Assembly: GCA_937906475.1 (NCBI GenBank)
Contig: CALCZA010000173.1
Coordinates: 1 to 39,495, forward strand
DNA length: 39,495 nt
DNA from: an uncultured bacterium
GTDB taxonomy: Bacteria; Planctomycetota; UBA1135; UBA2386
Reading direction: 5' to 3'
Of the stretch, positions 1 to 7,589 are shown one piece after another. Both the position numbers and the translations under genes were made by a program. The stretch's first letter is position 1. Every line of letters begins with the position of its first letter. The notes beneath the pieces are model-generated. The model made no database searches, was not told the origin of the DNA, and saw only the letters and a program-made list of their open reading frames with translations.

Positions 1-26
1 GCTTGGCACCAACGCTTGGCACCAAC
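1..26. repeat. 13-bp tandem repeat, two perfect copies
   Basis: The unit gcttggcaccaac occurs twice head to tail at the very edge of the window, just past the stop codon of the Y-family polymerase gene. The array may continue to the left, outside the window. It has no internal dyad, so it is not a terminator. Function unknown. Confidence 0.7.
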
Positions 27-36
27 ACACCTACGA

Positions 37-1293
37 TTACTTCGTTAAAGAAGGTGTGCGCAGCCGAAAGCCATTCGGTCCGTGCGGCAACTGCCCCAAC
101 AACTCGCTCGACGCCCCCATCACCAACGCGCCAAAGCCATGTCGCTTGCGCACGGCGTCGACCGCCTCGAACAGTTTCTTGCGCGCAGTGTCCTGTTCGG
201 CAAACAACTGTCCTTGCTTCACGCCTTGCGGTTGCAACGACGTCAAAGTCACGCCAACCAAGCGAACCATCACCCGCCGCGACAACAACTCGTCGAGCAG
301 CGAGCCCGCGATGTCCATACAGATGTCGGTGCGGTCCGTCGCTTCGCGGATCGAACGCGAACGCTCACCGCTGACACCATCCACGTGGCGCAGTTTCACC
401 TGCACCGTGCGCGTCAACATTCGCTGCTGCCGCAACTCGGTCGTGGCGCGATCCAACAGATAGGCAAGCATGCCGCGCAAGAACAAGCGCTGCTGCGAAC
501 CGGCATCGTCACGCGGTTCGAACGACGTTTCGCGTGAGATGCTGCGCAGCGCCGGCGTCTCTTTGACCGGCGTGTCATCAAGGCCACGGCACCGCAGCCA
601 AATGTCATCGCCGCGTGTGCCAAAGCTCTGCCGCAACAGTTCGCGATCGACGGTCCACAACTGGCGCACCGATTCGATGCCGACTTTGTGCAGCAACTGC
701 TGACTCTTAGGGCCAATGCCCGGCACATGTTCGATGGGAAAGTCGGCGAGGAAATCGCGTTCGTGCCCCTGTGGCACCTCGCAGATGCCGCCGGGTTTGG
801 CCTTGGTCGTAGCCAACCGCGCCACCGTGCGCGTGCTGCCCAACCCCTGCGCGATCGACAACCCGGTCGCTTTGCGCACCTGCCGGCGCAGTTCGCGGCA
901 CAATCCGGCCAGCGAACGTTCGGACGAAATGCCGTTCGAACCCGCCGCCACGTGCTCGATGGCCAGCGGCACCCCGGTCAGATCGGCATAAAAGTCGTCC
1001 AAGGAAGAGACCTCGACGACCGGGGAAAATTGCTGAATGACCTCGGCGACCCTCTTCCGGTATCGCTCCACCAGACGCGAATCGCCCTCGCGCACGATCA
1101 GTTCTGGGCAACGCCGCATCGCCTCGCGCAGCGGCATCGCGGTCTCGACACCTAGGCGTTTGGCCTCATAAGAACGCGATGCAACAACCCCGGTGCCGAC
1201 CGCAACCGGCTTGCCCAGCACCGCAGGATCACGCAACTGCTCGACCGAGGCGAGGAATGCATCAATGTCTACATGAAGAATACGACGGCCCAC
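37..1293 (-). CDS. dinB: Y-family DNA polymerase (DinB/Pol IV-like)
   Basis: A translesion DNA polymerase of the DinB/UmuC superfamily, 418 aa, GTG start. The N-terminal palm motif HVDIDAFLASVEQ (residues 7-19) supplies the first metal-binding Asp (D9). The second catalytic motif reads SSLDDFYADLTG (residues 96-107). A helix-hairpin-helix (IEHVPGIGPKSQQLL) and a little-finger domain follow, and the protein ends in LRTPSLTK. Two positions differ from E. coli Pol IV: the catalytic Glu of the S(I/L)DE motif is Asp (D100), and the steric-gate Phe is Leu (L14). Such changes may be typical of a subfamily; whether they alter sugar selection or activity is unknown. No imuA/dnaE2 neighbour is seen, so this is probably a stand-alone Pol IV-type enzyme. 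The symbol is by family only. Confidence 0.88.
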   Translation of the reverse strand: MGRRILHVDIDAFLASVEQLRDPAVLGKPVAVGTGVVASRSYEAKRLGVETAMPLREAMRRCPELIVREGDSRLVERYRKRVAEVIQQFSPVVEVSSLDDFYADLTGVPLAIEHVAAGSNGISSERSLAGLCRELRRQVRKATGLSIAQGLGSTRTVARLATTKAKPGGICEVPQGHERDFLADFPIEHVPGIGPKSQQLLHKVGIESVRQLWTVDRELLRQSFGTRGDDIWLRCRGLDDTPVKETPALRSISRETSFEPRDDAGSQQRLFLRGMLAYLLDRATTELRQQRMLTRTVQVKLRHVDGVSGERSRSIREATDRTDICMDIAGSLLDELLSRRVMVRLVGVTLTSLQPQGVKQGQLFAEQDTARKKLFEAVDAVRKRHGFGALVMGASSELLGQLPHGPNGFRLRTPSLTK

Positions 1294-1345
1294 GATCGGA
1301 CCCTAACATTTCACGAACACAGATCAAGAACAGGCTCTTTCTAGG

Positions 1346-1459
1346 CTTTCCACACTGTCCACATGACTCTCCACAGATGAGCTTCCTTCCCACAAATAAC
1401 CACCACCAAAAGCCATATCGCGCCAATGGCTTGCGCACTTCCCAACACGCTTATCCACA
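1346..1459 (+). promoter_or_regulatory. Cluster of DnaA-box-like motifs
   Basis: The gap between the divergently transcribed polymerase and MATE genes holds a perfect match to the DnaA box consensus (TTATCCACA, 1451-1459) and four related nonamers on the same strand: CTTTCCACA (1346), CTGTCCACA (1355), CTCTCCACA (1367) and CTTCCCACA (1386). The last four share the TCCACA or CCCACA core but differ from consensus at two or three positions. The region looks less GC-rich than the flanking genes. It could be a DnaA-responsive control region or titration site. Nothing else typical of an origin (dnaA, dnaN, parAB, a clear AT-rich unwinding element) is nearby. Confidence 0.4.
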
Positions 1460-1518
1460 CCACAATGGACATTCCTCGAATGGGAAAGAAGACCCGGGTG
1501 GGCGGTGCTTGTTTCCGC

Positions 1519-2967
1519 ATGGCGAACGGTCACAGTGCTTCGCCACCGATGGTCGCCTCCCCGAGCCAAAGCCAACAGCCAAGCCACTCGTTTGCGGACG
1601 AAGTGCGCCAGTTGCTGCGGCTAGGGCTACCGATTGCATTCGTGCAGTTCGGCATGACCGCAATGAACTTCATCGACGTCGCCATGCTCGGGCGGCACAA
1701 CGAAGTGGCTCTACCGGCGATGGCACTCGGCAATCTGCTGAGCTGGGCGGCATCGGTTTTCTGCATGGGCGCGGTCACCGCGATGGACCCCCTGCTGTCG
1801 CAGGCGGTCGGGGCGGATGACCGGGAAGCGATCCCGCGACTGCTCGGACGCGGGGCGCTGCTAGCGCTAGTGCTTACCATCCCCACCGGCCTAATGCTGA
1901 TGCCAGCCGCGACCTGGCTGTCGCTATTTGGCCAACCGGAAGCGCTGATCCCAGAGGCAGCGAACTACGCTCGGCTGCAGGCGTTGGGCATTCTGCCGTT
2001 CCTGTGGTACTCGGTGCTACGTAGCGTGCTGTCGTCGCATGCGAGCCTGATGCCGCAAGTGCTGACGATCGTGCTTGGCAACCTCGCCAATGCAGGCCTC
2101 GATTGGCTGCTTATCTTCGGCAATTGGGGCATGCCCGAACTGGGCGCGACCGGCGCCGCGATCACAACGGTCAGTTGTCGCTGGTTGATGCTGTTTGGCC
2201 TGTGCTGGTTTGGCTGGCGCGACCTTGGCCCGCATCTGATGCAGCTGCGCAATCATGCCATTCGCGCGCGTGCGTTCGCTTTGGGACCGCTGTGGCGCTT
2301 GCTCAAACTGGGCTTGCCGATTGGCACCCAATTCGCGCTCGAGATGGGTGCGTTCGCGTTGACGGGCTTGTTGATCGGCCACTACGACGCGGTCGCCAGT
2401 GGCCTCGAAGTCGAAGGTGGCAACCTCGCCGCTCACCAGATCGCCCTGCAACTCGCCACGATGAGCTTCATGGTGCCACTTGGCTTGGGCATGGCCGCAT
2501 CGGTGCGGGTTGGCTGGGCCGTCGGCCGCGGCGATCCCAAAGCGATCCGCCGCTCGGTTTCGGTCGCGCTGGTCAGCGGCGCCACGATCATGAGCGGCTT
2601 TATGCTGCTGTTCATCCTGCTGCCCAGCCAGCTCGCCAGCCTGTTGGTGATTCACGAAGGCGTACACAACGTGGCTGCGGCCTTGATCCCGATTGCCGGC
2701 GTATTCCAGATCGGCGATGGCCTGCAGGTCGTCGCGGTCGGCTGCCTGCGTGGTATGGGCGACATGCGCTCGGCGGTCGTCGCCAACATCGTCGGGTTCT
2801 GGGTCCTCGGGTTGCCAATCGGCGCCTGGCTGGCATTTGGCTGCGACCTTGGCCCAGCCGGATTCTGGTGGGGCCTGGTGATCGGCCTCTCGGCCGTCGC
2901 CGTTGGCTTGCTTTGGGTCGTGTTCAAGCGGGCGGCCGAGAAGCGCGGACGCTTGTCAGTCGACTGA
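1519..2967 (+). CDS. MATE family multidrug/toxin efflux transporter
   Basis: A polytopic inner-membrane exporter of the MATE (NorM/DinF-like) family, which couples efflux of cationic compounds to H+ or Na+ gradients. From the chosen ATG the protein is 482 aa. About 12 hydrophobic segments are visible, starting at LLRLGLPIAFVQFGMTAMNF. This first helix is followed by the typical helix-2 stretch IDVAMLGRHNEVALPAMALG, and the two halves of the protein repeat this architecture. The frame stays open upstream to an ATG at 1426, but that extension is hydrophilic, lacks MATE similarity and would run over the DnaA-box-like motifs, so I prefer 1519 (1549 is also possible). Substrate unknown; no linked regulator. 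Confidence 0.88.
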   Translation: MANGHSASPPMVASPSQSQQPSHSFADEVRQLLRLGLPIAFVQFGMTAMNFIDVAMLGRHNEVALPAMALGNLLSWAASVFCMGAVTAMDPLLSQAVGADDREAIPRLLGRGALLALVLTIPTGLMLMPAATWLSLFGQPEALIPEAANYARLQALGILPFLWYSVLRSVLSSHASLMPQVLTIVLGNLANAGLDWLLIFGNWGMPELGATGAAITTVSCRWLMLFGLCWFGWRDLGPHLMQLRNHAIRARAFALGPLWRLLKLGLPIGTQFALEMGAFALTGLLIGHYDAVASGLEVEGGNLAAHQIALQLATMSFMVPLGLGMAASVRVGWAVGRGDPKAIRRSVSVALVSGATIMSGFMLLFILLPSQLASLLVIHEGVHNVAAALIPIAGVFQIGDGLQVVAVGCLRGMGDMRSAVVANIVGFWVLGLPIGAWLAFGCDLGPAGFWWGLVIGLSAVAVGLLWVVFKRAAEKRGRLSVD

Positions 2968-2993
2968 TAGCCATTCGCGGCTACCATGTTGCC

Positions 2994-3794
2994 ATGCGTT
3001 GCACGGCCGTCCTGTTCAGTTCGCTCCTGATCCTTCCCAGCTGCAGCTCGTGGTTTTTCTCTGGGGCGCCGACTGTCGATCGCTCAAGACCAGTGGCCTT
3101 GCTCGAGACCACTGGCGGAGTTGAATATGCGGCGACGACCATAATCGGCATCTTGTCGCTTGGCCGCACCGCGACGGCCGGCCCGTGCCGCGTGCACTAC
3201 TTCCTCGGCCCGACACCGTTGATTGAGACTGGCGAACTGCATTCGACCGGCAGTGTCTTCACCGAAGCCGAGATCGACCTGAAGACGCAACTCGCGCGCC
3301 TACTCGATCGCAGCCCCACTACCAATGACACGCTGTGGGTCATGTGGACGCCGGATGGCGAGAACTGCGAGACCGTGCCGGTTAAGCTTGCGGTTGGCGA
3401 TGGACTCGCCGGCGACCTACTACGTGATCCTGGTGTTGAGTTGCCGGCTGGTGCGACGCTTCTGTGCCGCGGTCCGAAAGGCGAATCGATGTTCGCTGGT
3501 TTGATTGCCGGCCGCGCGACGGTGCACGAAGGCCCCGCTGCTGGTCGCTACTACGTCGTGGCAGGCGTCGACCGCGTGCGCGAGTTGCTCGCGATTCCAC
3601 GCAAGTATCCGGTCGACATGGCGCCGAAGTATCGCAGTGACGACATCATCGTGATGAAACCGCTAAAGCTGAAGCCGCCCGAGTTGACGATTGAGCCGGG
3701 TGCGACTGGCGCGACTGGACTCGAGAGTTTGATGCAGGGCTTTGGTGGTGCGACTTCACCGGGTAGCGCTGCGGGTAACGGCGGCGGCCAGTAG
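2994..3794 (+). CDS. Putative lipoprotein of unknown function
   Basis: 266 aa. The N-terminus is a short signal peptide ending in a lipobox-like LPSC (Cys17), suggesting lipidation and envelope anchoring. The mature part has no family I recognise: it is a mixed alpha/beta-looking sequence with a Gly/Ala/Ser-rich C-terminal tail (GATGATGLESL then a Gly-rich end). The same frame is open far upstream through the MATE gene, but that part is its out-of-frame shadow; the ATG at 2994 gives a clean signal sequence 26 bp after the MATE stop codon. Probably co-transcribed with the MATE gene. Hypothetical. Confidence 0.65.
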   Translation: MRCTAVLFSSLLILPSCSSWFFSGAPTVDRSRPVALLETTGGVEYAATTIIGILSLGRTATAGPCRVHYFLGPTPLIETGELHSTGSVFTEAEIDLKTQLARLLDRSPTTNDTLWVMWTPDGENCETVPVKLAVGDGLAGDLLRDPGVELPAGATLLCRGPKGESMFAGLIAGRATVHEGPAAGRYYVVAGVDRVRELLAIPRKYPVDMAPKYRSDDIIVMKPLKLKPPELTIEPGATGATGLESLMQGFGGATSPGSAAGNGGGQ

Positions 3795-3800
3795 CAGCGC

Positions 3801-3846
3801 TTGAGGATGCTAATTGGCTGGCGAGCTAAGCAGCCAAATGCCTCAA
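3801..3846 (+). terminator. Nested inverted repeat after the lipoprotein gene
   Basis: In the gap between two convergent genes, TTGGCTG (3814-3820) pairs with CAGCCAA (3831-3837), and outer arms TTGAGG (3801-3806) and CCTCAA (3841-3846) enclose it. There is no T-tract. The position after the plus-strand stop codon fits a transcription terminator or mRNA 3'-end structure. Confidence 0.4.
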
Positions 3847-3868
3847 ATGGGCCACAGTCACGAGCACA

Positions 3869-3882
3869 GCGCCATCAGGCGC
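3869..3882 (-). terminator. Short hairpin just after trkA
   Basis: GCGCC and GGCGC, separated by a 4-nt loop, lie 2 nt beyond the trkA stop codon. The stem is stable for its size but no U-tract follows. A likely 3'-end hairpin for the minus-strand transcript. Confidence 0.35.
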
Positions 3883-3884
3883 AG

Positions 3885-5234
3885 TTACTCGCGATCGACA
3901 CCAGCCAACTGCAGCACGTCATCGACGACGGCTTGCAACGCGAATATCACCATGCGGTCCATCGGCTTGATCACGTCATCGCCGCGCGGGATCACCACGT
4001 TACCATCGTCGCGCGTGATCGCCGCGACCACACAACCGCGTGGGAAGCCAGCGGCCTTGAGCGCCTTGCCAATCAACGTGCTGCCGGCGCCAATCTCTAG
4101 TTCGAGAACTTCGGCCTGGCCCTCTTCAATCGTCGCGATCGTCGAGATGCTGCGACTGCGAACGAACGCAAGAATGCGGTTGGCGCACAACAGGCGTGGC
4201 GAGACCGCGGTGTCGATTCCAAGTTGCTGGTAGAGCGACACGTAGTCTGGCTTGTGCACGAGCGCGACGGTGCGCTTGACACCGAGCGTGCGCGCCAACT
4301 GGCACGACATCAGGTTGCGCTCGTCTTCGTTGGATACGCCAAGGAATGCGTCGGCGTCCCCCACGTGTTCTTCTTGCAGGAAGTTGAGGTCGGTCGCTTC
4401 GGCGTGCAAAACGACAACGCCCTTGAGCACTTCGGATAGACGCTCCGCCTCGTGGCGGTTCTCAACGATGACGCGCACACCAACGTGTTCGCGCTGCAGC
4501 GCCTGGCTGACTTGCTGGGCGATGCCGGCGGCGCCGTAGATGACGACGTTTCGGGTCGGTGCTTTTTTGCCTCCGATCTTTTTCTCGAACGATGCGATCG
4601 CCTTGGGCTCGCCGAGCACAAACAATTCGTCGTCGACACGCAGGTCGTCATCGCCGCCCGGGACGATCACTTCGTGGTCGCGGTCGATGGCGGTGATCAA
4701 CATGCCGGACGGGATCTTGATGTCCTTGACCAACTGCCCCGTGAACGGTCCGCCCGCCGCCAGCTTGAACCGGCGCATCTGGACCTTGCCCTCGGCGAAG
4801 TTTTCGACACCAATCGCCTTGCTCTGGCGAACTATCTTGACGATCTCCTCGGCTGCCAGGTCATCGAGCGACAACAGCAGGTCGTAGTGCAAGTTCTTGC
4901 GGAAGAACGTGCGCGACCTCCGAACCGCCGAAGTGTCGTGCAGGCGCAGGACGGTCTTCTTGGCCCCCATGCGCTTGCCGAACAGCGTCGTCAGCATGTT
5001 GACCTTGTCGTCATTGGCGACGGCCAGCAGCAGATCGGCCGAGTGCGCCTCGGCCCGGTCGAGAACATCGGGACGTGAACCGTCGCCGTGCACAGCGCGC
5101 ACGTCGAGCAGGTCGGCTACCCGACGGATACGGTCGCGGTCTGGATCGACCACGGTGATGGAATGCCCCTCGGTCGACAGGACCTTTGCCAGGTAGCTGC
5201 CGACTTCGCCGAGGCCGACGATCAGGATGTTCAT
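3885..5234 (-). CDS. trkA: Trk potassium uptake regulatory protein TrkA
   Basis: The cytosolic NAD(H)-binding gating subunit of Trk/Ktr potassium transporters, 449 aa from the ATG that gives MNILIVGLGEVGSYLA (E. coli TrkA is 458 aa). Two tandem RCK units are visible: the first Rossmann fold has GLGEVG and the acidic VVDPDRDRI ribose-binding end, and the second begins at NVVIYGAAGIAQQV. Each is followed by a TrkA_C-like domain. The open frame extends 30 codons upstream, but that stretch is not family-like and would run into the divergent pabA. No trkH/ktrB membrane subunit is in the window, so its partner must lie elsewhere. Confidence 0.92.
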   Translation of the reverse strand: MNILIVGLGEVGSYLAKVLSTEGHSITVVDPDRDRIRRVADLLDVRAVHGDGSRPDVLDRAEAHSADLLLAVANDDKVNMLTTLFGKRMGAKKTVLRLHDTSAVRRSRTFFRKNLHYDLLLSLDDLAAEEIVKIVRQSKAIGVENFAEGKVQMRRFKLAAGGPFTGQLVKDIKIPSGMLITAIDRDHEVIVPGGDDDLRVDDELFVLGEPKAIASFEKKIGGKKAPTRNVVIYGAAGIAQQVSQALQREHVGVRVIVENRHEAERLSEVLKGVVVLHAEATDLNFLQEEHVGDADAFLGVSNEDERNLMSCQLARTLGVKRTVALVHKPDYVSLYQQLGIDTAVSPRLLCANRILAFVRSRSISTIATIEEGQAEVLELEIGAGSTLIGKALKAAGFPRGCVVAAITRDDGNVVIPRGDDVIKPMDRMVIFALQAVVDDVLQLAGVDRE

Positions 5235-5269
5235 CGAGTGACAGAACGATACTGTCTTCCCGGCCCAAT

Positions 5270-5842
5270 TTGATCCTACTGCTCGACAACAAAGATTCGT
5301 TCGTCTGGAACTTGGCCCAAGCACTGCAACAGCTCGGGGCGGGTGTTGACGTAGTGCGAAGTGATCGTATTGAGGTCGCTGCGGCCGAATCGTTCCGTGC
5401 GATCGTGATTTCGCCGGGTCCCGGCCGGCCTGAAAATGCCGGCTCGTCGGTGGATTTCATCCGGGAATGGTCCGGCAAGCGGCCAATTCTGGGCGTATGC
5501 CTGGGTCACCAAGCGATTGCCCAGGCATTCGGCGGCCGTATCGTGCGTGGCCAACCGGTGCACGGTAGGCCAACGCCGATCCACCACGATGGCGACGGAC
5601 TTTTTGTTGGCTTGCCGCAACCATTATCCGCGTGTCGCTACCACTCTCTGTATGTCGCCAAAGACCTGCCGAAAGTTTTGTCGGCGACGGCCCACACCGA
5701 GGCCGGTGAAATCATGGCGGTACAACATCGTGAACATGCGACCTATGGCGTGCAGTTCCACCCTGAGTCGTTCCGCAGTCCCCATGGCGATCGCTTGCTG
5801 CACAACTTCTTGGCACAGGTGGCAAACAGTGGGGTCGCATGA
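5270..5842 (+). CDS. pabA: Aminodeoxychorismate/anthranilate synthase glutaminase subunit
   Basis: A class I glutamine amidotransferase of the PabA/TrpG type, which releases ammonia from glutamine for chorismate amination (folate or tryptophan synthesis). From the TTG start it has 190 aa, the normal size. Motifs: LLLDNKDSFVWNL at the N-terminus, the oxyanion strand SPGPGRPENAG, the nucleophile elbow GVCLGHQAIAQAFGG, RYHSLYV-type YHSLYV, and QFHPESF with the catalytic His and Glu. An upstream ATG at 5186 in frame would add a non-family arginine-rich segment overlapping trkA, so TTG is preferred. No trpE/pabB is adjacent, so folate versus tryptophan use cannot be told; pabA is the guess. The stop overlaps the ABC ATPase start (ATGA). 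Confidence 0.85.
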   Translation: MILLLDNKDSFVWNLAQALQQLGAGVDVVRSDRIEVAAAESFRAIVISPGPGRPENAGSSVDFIREWSGKRPILGVCLGHQAIAQAFGGRIVRGQPVHGRPTPIHHDGDGLFVGLPQPLSACRYHSLYVAKDLPKVLSATAHTEAGEIMAVQHREHATYGVQFHPESFRSPHGDRLLHNFLAQVANSGVA

Positions 5843-6780
5843 GTGACGAACTGATTCGCATCGCCGGGCTGCAGAAGTCCTACGACCAGCACGAGGTGCT
5901 GCACGACATCAACCTGTCGATACACCGAGGCCAGTTGCTCGGCTTGATCGGGCCCAACGGCGCCGGCAAGTCGACGTTGCTGCGATGCCTGGTCGGTCTC
6001 GTGCAACGCAGTGGCGGCGAACTCAGTTTGTTTGGTCGCGATCCAGCAACACACTCGCTTCAGATTCGCCGCCAAGCCTGCTACCTGCCCGGCGAAACCG
6101 GCGTCTACCACCAGATGACCGGGGCGCGCTTCTTGAAGTTCGCGCTCGGCTTCTATGCGAAGCAATCGCTGCAACTGAAGGAGCGCCTGCTCGAACAATT
6201 CCAACTGCCACTCAACCAGAAGGTGCGCAGCTACAGCGCCGGCATGAAGCAGAAGCTAGCGCTGATCGCAACGCTGGTGCCCGACGTTGCATTGTATCTG
6301 CTCGACGAACCCGACCGCGGCTTGGACGCGAGTGTGCGATTCTACTTGCGTGATGTGCTGCGCACGCTCAAGGATCAAGGCAAGACAATCGTACTCAGCT
6401 CTCACCACCTGAGTGAAGTCGAAACGCTGGCCGACCGCTTGGAGTTCTTGCTCAATGGTCGTTTCGTATCGAACGAACGACTGCAACGCGCACGCGCCCA
6501 ACTGCGTCGGCAACCGCGTATTCGGCTGCGCAGTGGCCACACGTTGCCAGACGGCGCAAAACTGATCCGCACGGAACCCGACGGCATCTTGGTCGTCGAG
6601 ACCGACAACGACCCGATGCAGTGGCTGCAATCGTTTCCGCAAGGCGCCGTCGCAAGCGCTGAAGTAGGCGTCGACCGACTCGAGGACCTCTACCAATTGT
6701 TGCTGCAGGATGAAGTGACGCCGCACTGCGGGGTCGGCGACCAGACTTCCGCGGCCGAAGTTGCGGGAGGCGACGCATGA
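5839..6780 (+). CDS. ABC transporter ATP-binding protein
   Basis: The 313-aa nucleotide-binding subunit of an ABC-2 type exporter (NatA/CcmA-like). Walker A is GPNGAGKST (residues 38-46), the signature is a degenerate YSAGMKQKLA (132-141), Walker B is ALYLLDEPDRGLD with the catalytic Glu near 157, and the H-loop is SSHH (187-190). A roughly 100-residue C-terminal extension follows the ATPase core, as in drug/polysaccharide exporters of this class. It starts inside the pabA stop codon and its own stop overlaps the permease start (ATGA), so translation is coupled at both ends. Substrate unknown. Confidence 0.92.
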   Translation: MSDELIRIAGLQKSYDQHEVLHDINLSIHRGQLLGLIGPNGAGKSTLLRCLVGLVQRSGGELSLFGRDPATHSLQIRRQACYLPGETGVYHQMTGARFLKFALGFYAKQSLQLKERLLEQFQLPLNQKVRSYSAGMKQKLALIATLVPDVALYLLDEPDRGLDASVRFYLRDVLRTLKDQGKTIVLSSHHLSEVETLADRLEFLLNGRFVSNERLQRARAQLRRQPRIRLRSGHTLPDGAKLIRTEPDGILVVETDNDPMQWLQSFPQGAVASAEVGVDRLEDLYQLLLQDEVTPHCGVGDQTSAAEVAGGDA

Positions 6781-7589
6781 TCGCTGGCAAGACTTGGCGC
6801 GAAATCCGCATGATCGGACTCGCCTACATCCTGATCCTCGAGATGCTCGCCATCCCGGTCTTGATGTTGTGGCCCGACATCTACGCCGACCTGCAACGTT
6901 CGACTCTATTCCGCAGCCTCGGCGTCGACTGGATCAAGCGACTCGGCAGCGGCATCAGCCAACGCAACGAGGAAGTCGCCTACCTCAACTGGTGCGCAGT
7001 GATGCTGTTCTTCCGCAGCACCAACCTAGTTGGCACGGCGGCGTCTGTGCTCATTGGCACAGGCTTGTTCGCGCGCGAACGCGAAGCCAATACGTTGGAG
7101 TTCTTGCTGGCGCGACCGATATCACGCTCATCGCTCTTGTGGCAGAAGTTCTGGCCATGCGCGGTGGTCGTCACGGCGCCGATCTTCATCGTCAATGCCA
7201 CCGCGATACCGTGGAGTTGGCAACTCGAACTCGACCTGCCGAAGTGGGAACTGTTCCTCGCGTCACTGCACGCCGCGATCTTCGCATTGGCGTTCTTAAC
7301 GTTGACGATGTACGTATCGATCATCGTCCGCGTGCAAGCCCACGTCGCCGCGATCGTCGGCGCGTTCGCGGTGTTGCAGATCGGGATGTATCTGACGCAA
7401 CGCATCCGGCCCTACAGTTTGTTCCGGCTGGTCGACTTTGACTGGTATGCACCGATCATGACCGGCAACACGCCGGCGTGGCAGATGTTCGACCCGATCC
7501 GCAGTCACGGGTTCACGACCTACCTGATCGCGGCCACGGTGCTGCTCTACCTACTGTCATGGCGCGCGATTCATAGGACGGAGCCCTAG
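6777..7589 (+). CDS. ABC-2 type transporter permease
   Basis: A 270-aa membrane protein with about six hydrophobic segments, for example LAYILILEMLAIPVLMLW near the N-terminus, a segment around NLVGTAASVLIGTGLFA, and YLIAATVLLYLLSW at the end. The motif FAREREANTLEFLLARPISR after the second helix is typical of ABC-2 permeases (gene-ruling 'E-x-x-x-G/N-T-L' loop). It overlaps the upstream ATPase by ATGA and the downstream lpxB by one base (TAGTG). With lpxB next door, an envelope lipid or glycolipid substrate is possible but unproven. Confidence 0.85.
   Translation: MIAGKTWREIRMIGLAYILILEMLAIPVLMLWPDIYADLQRSTLFRSLGVDWIKRLGSGISQRNEEVAYLNWCAVMLFFRSTNLVGTAASVLIGTGLFAREREANTLEFLLARPISRSSLLWQKFWPCAVVVTAPIFIVNATAIPWSWQLELDLPKWELFLASLHAAIFALAFLTLTMYVSIIVRVQAHVAAIVGAFAVLQIGMYLTQRIRPYSLFRLVDFDWYAPIMTGNTPAWQMFDPIRSHGFTTYLIAATVLLYLLSWRAIHRTEP

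Noticed and set aside
1346-1459. Calling the DnaA-box-like cluster a replication origin
   Set aside because: Only one perfect box, no dnaA/dnaN or AT-rich unwinding element, and no skew computed; kept as a candidate regulatory cluster only.
2103-2993. Long open frame running upstream of the lipoprotein gene
   Set aside because: It overlaps the MATE gene in another frame, is Arg-rich and has no family features; a clean signal-peptide start exists at 2994.
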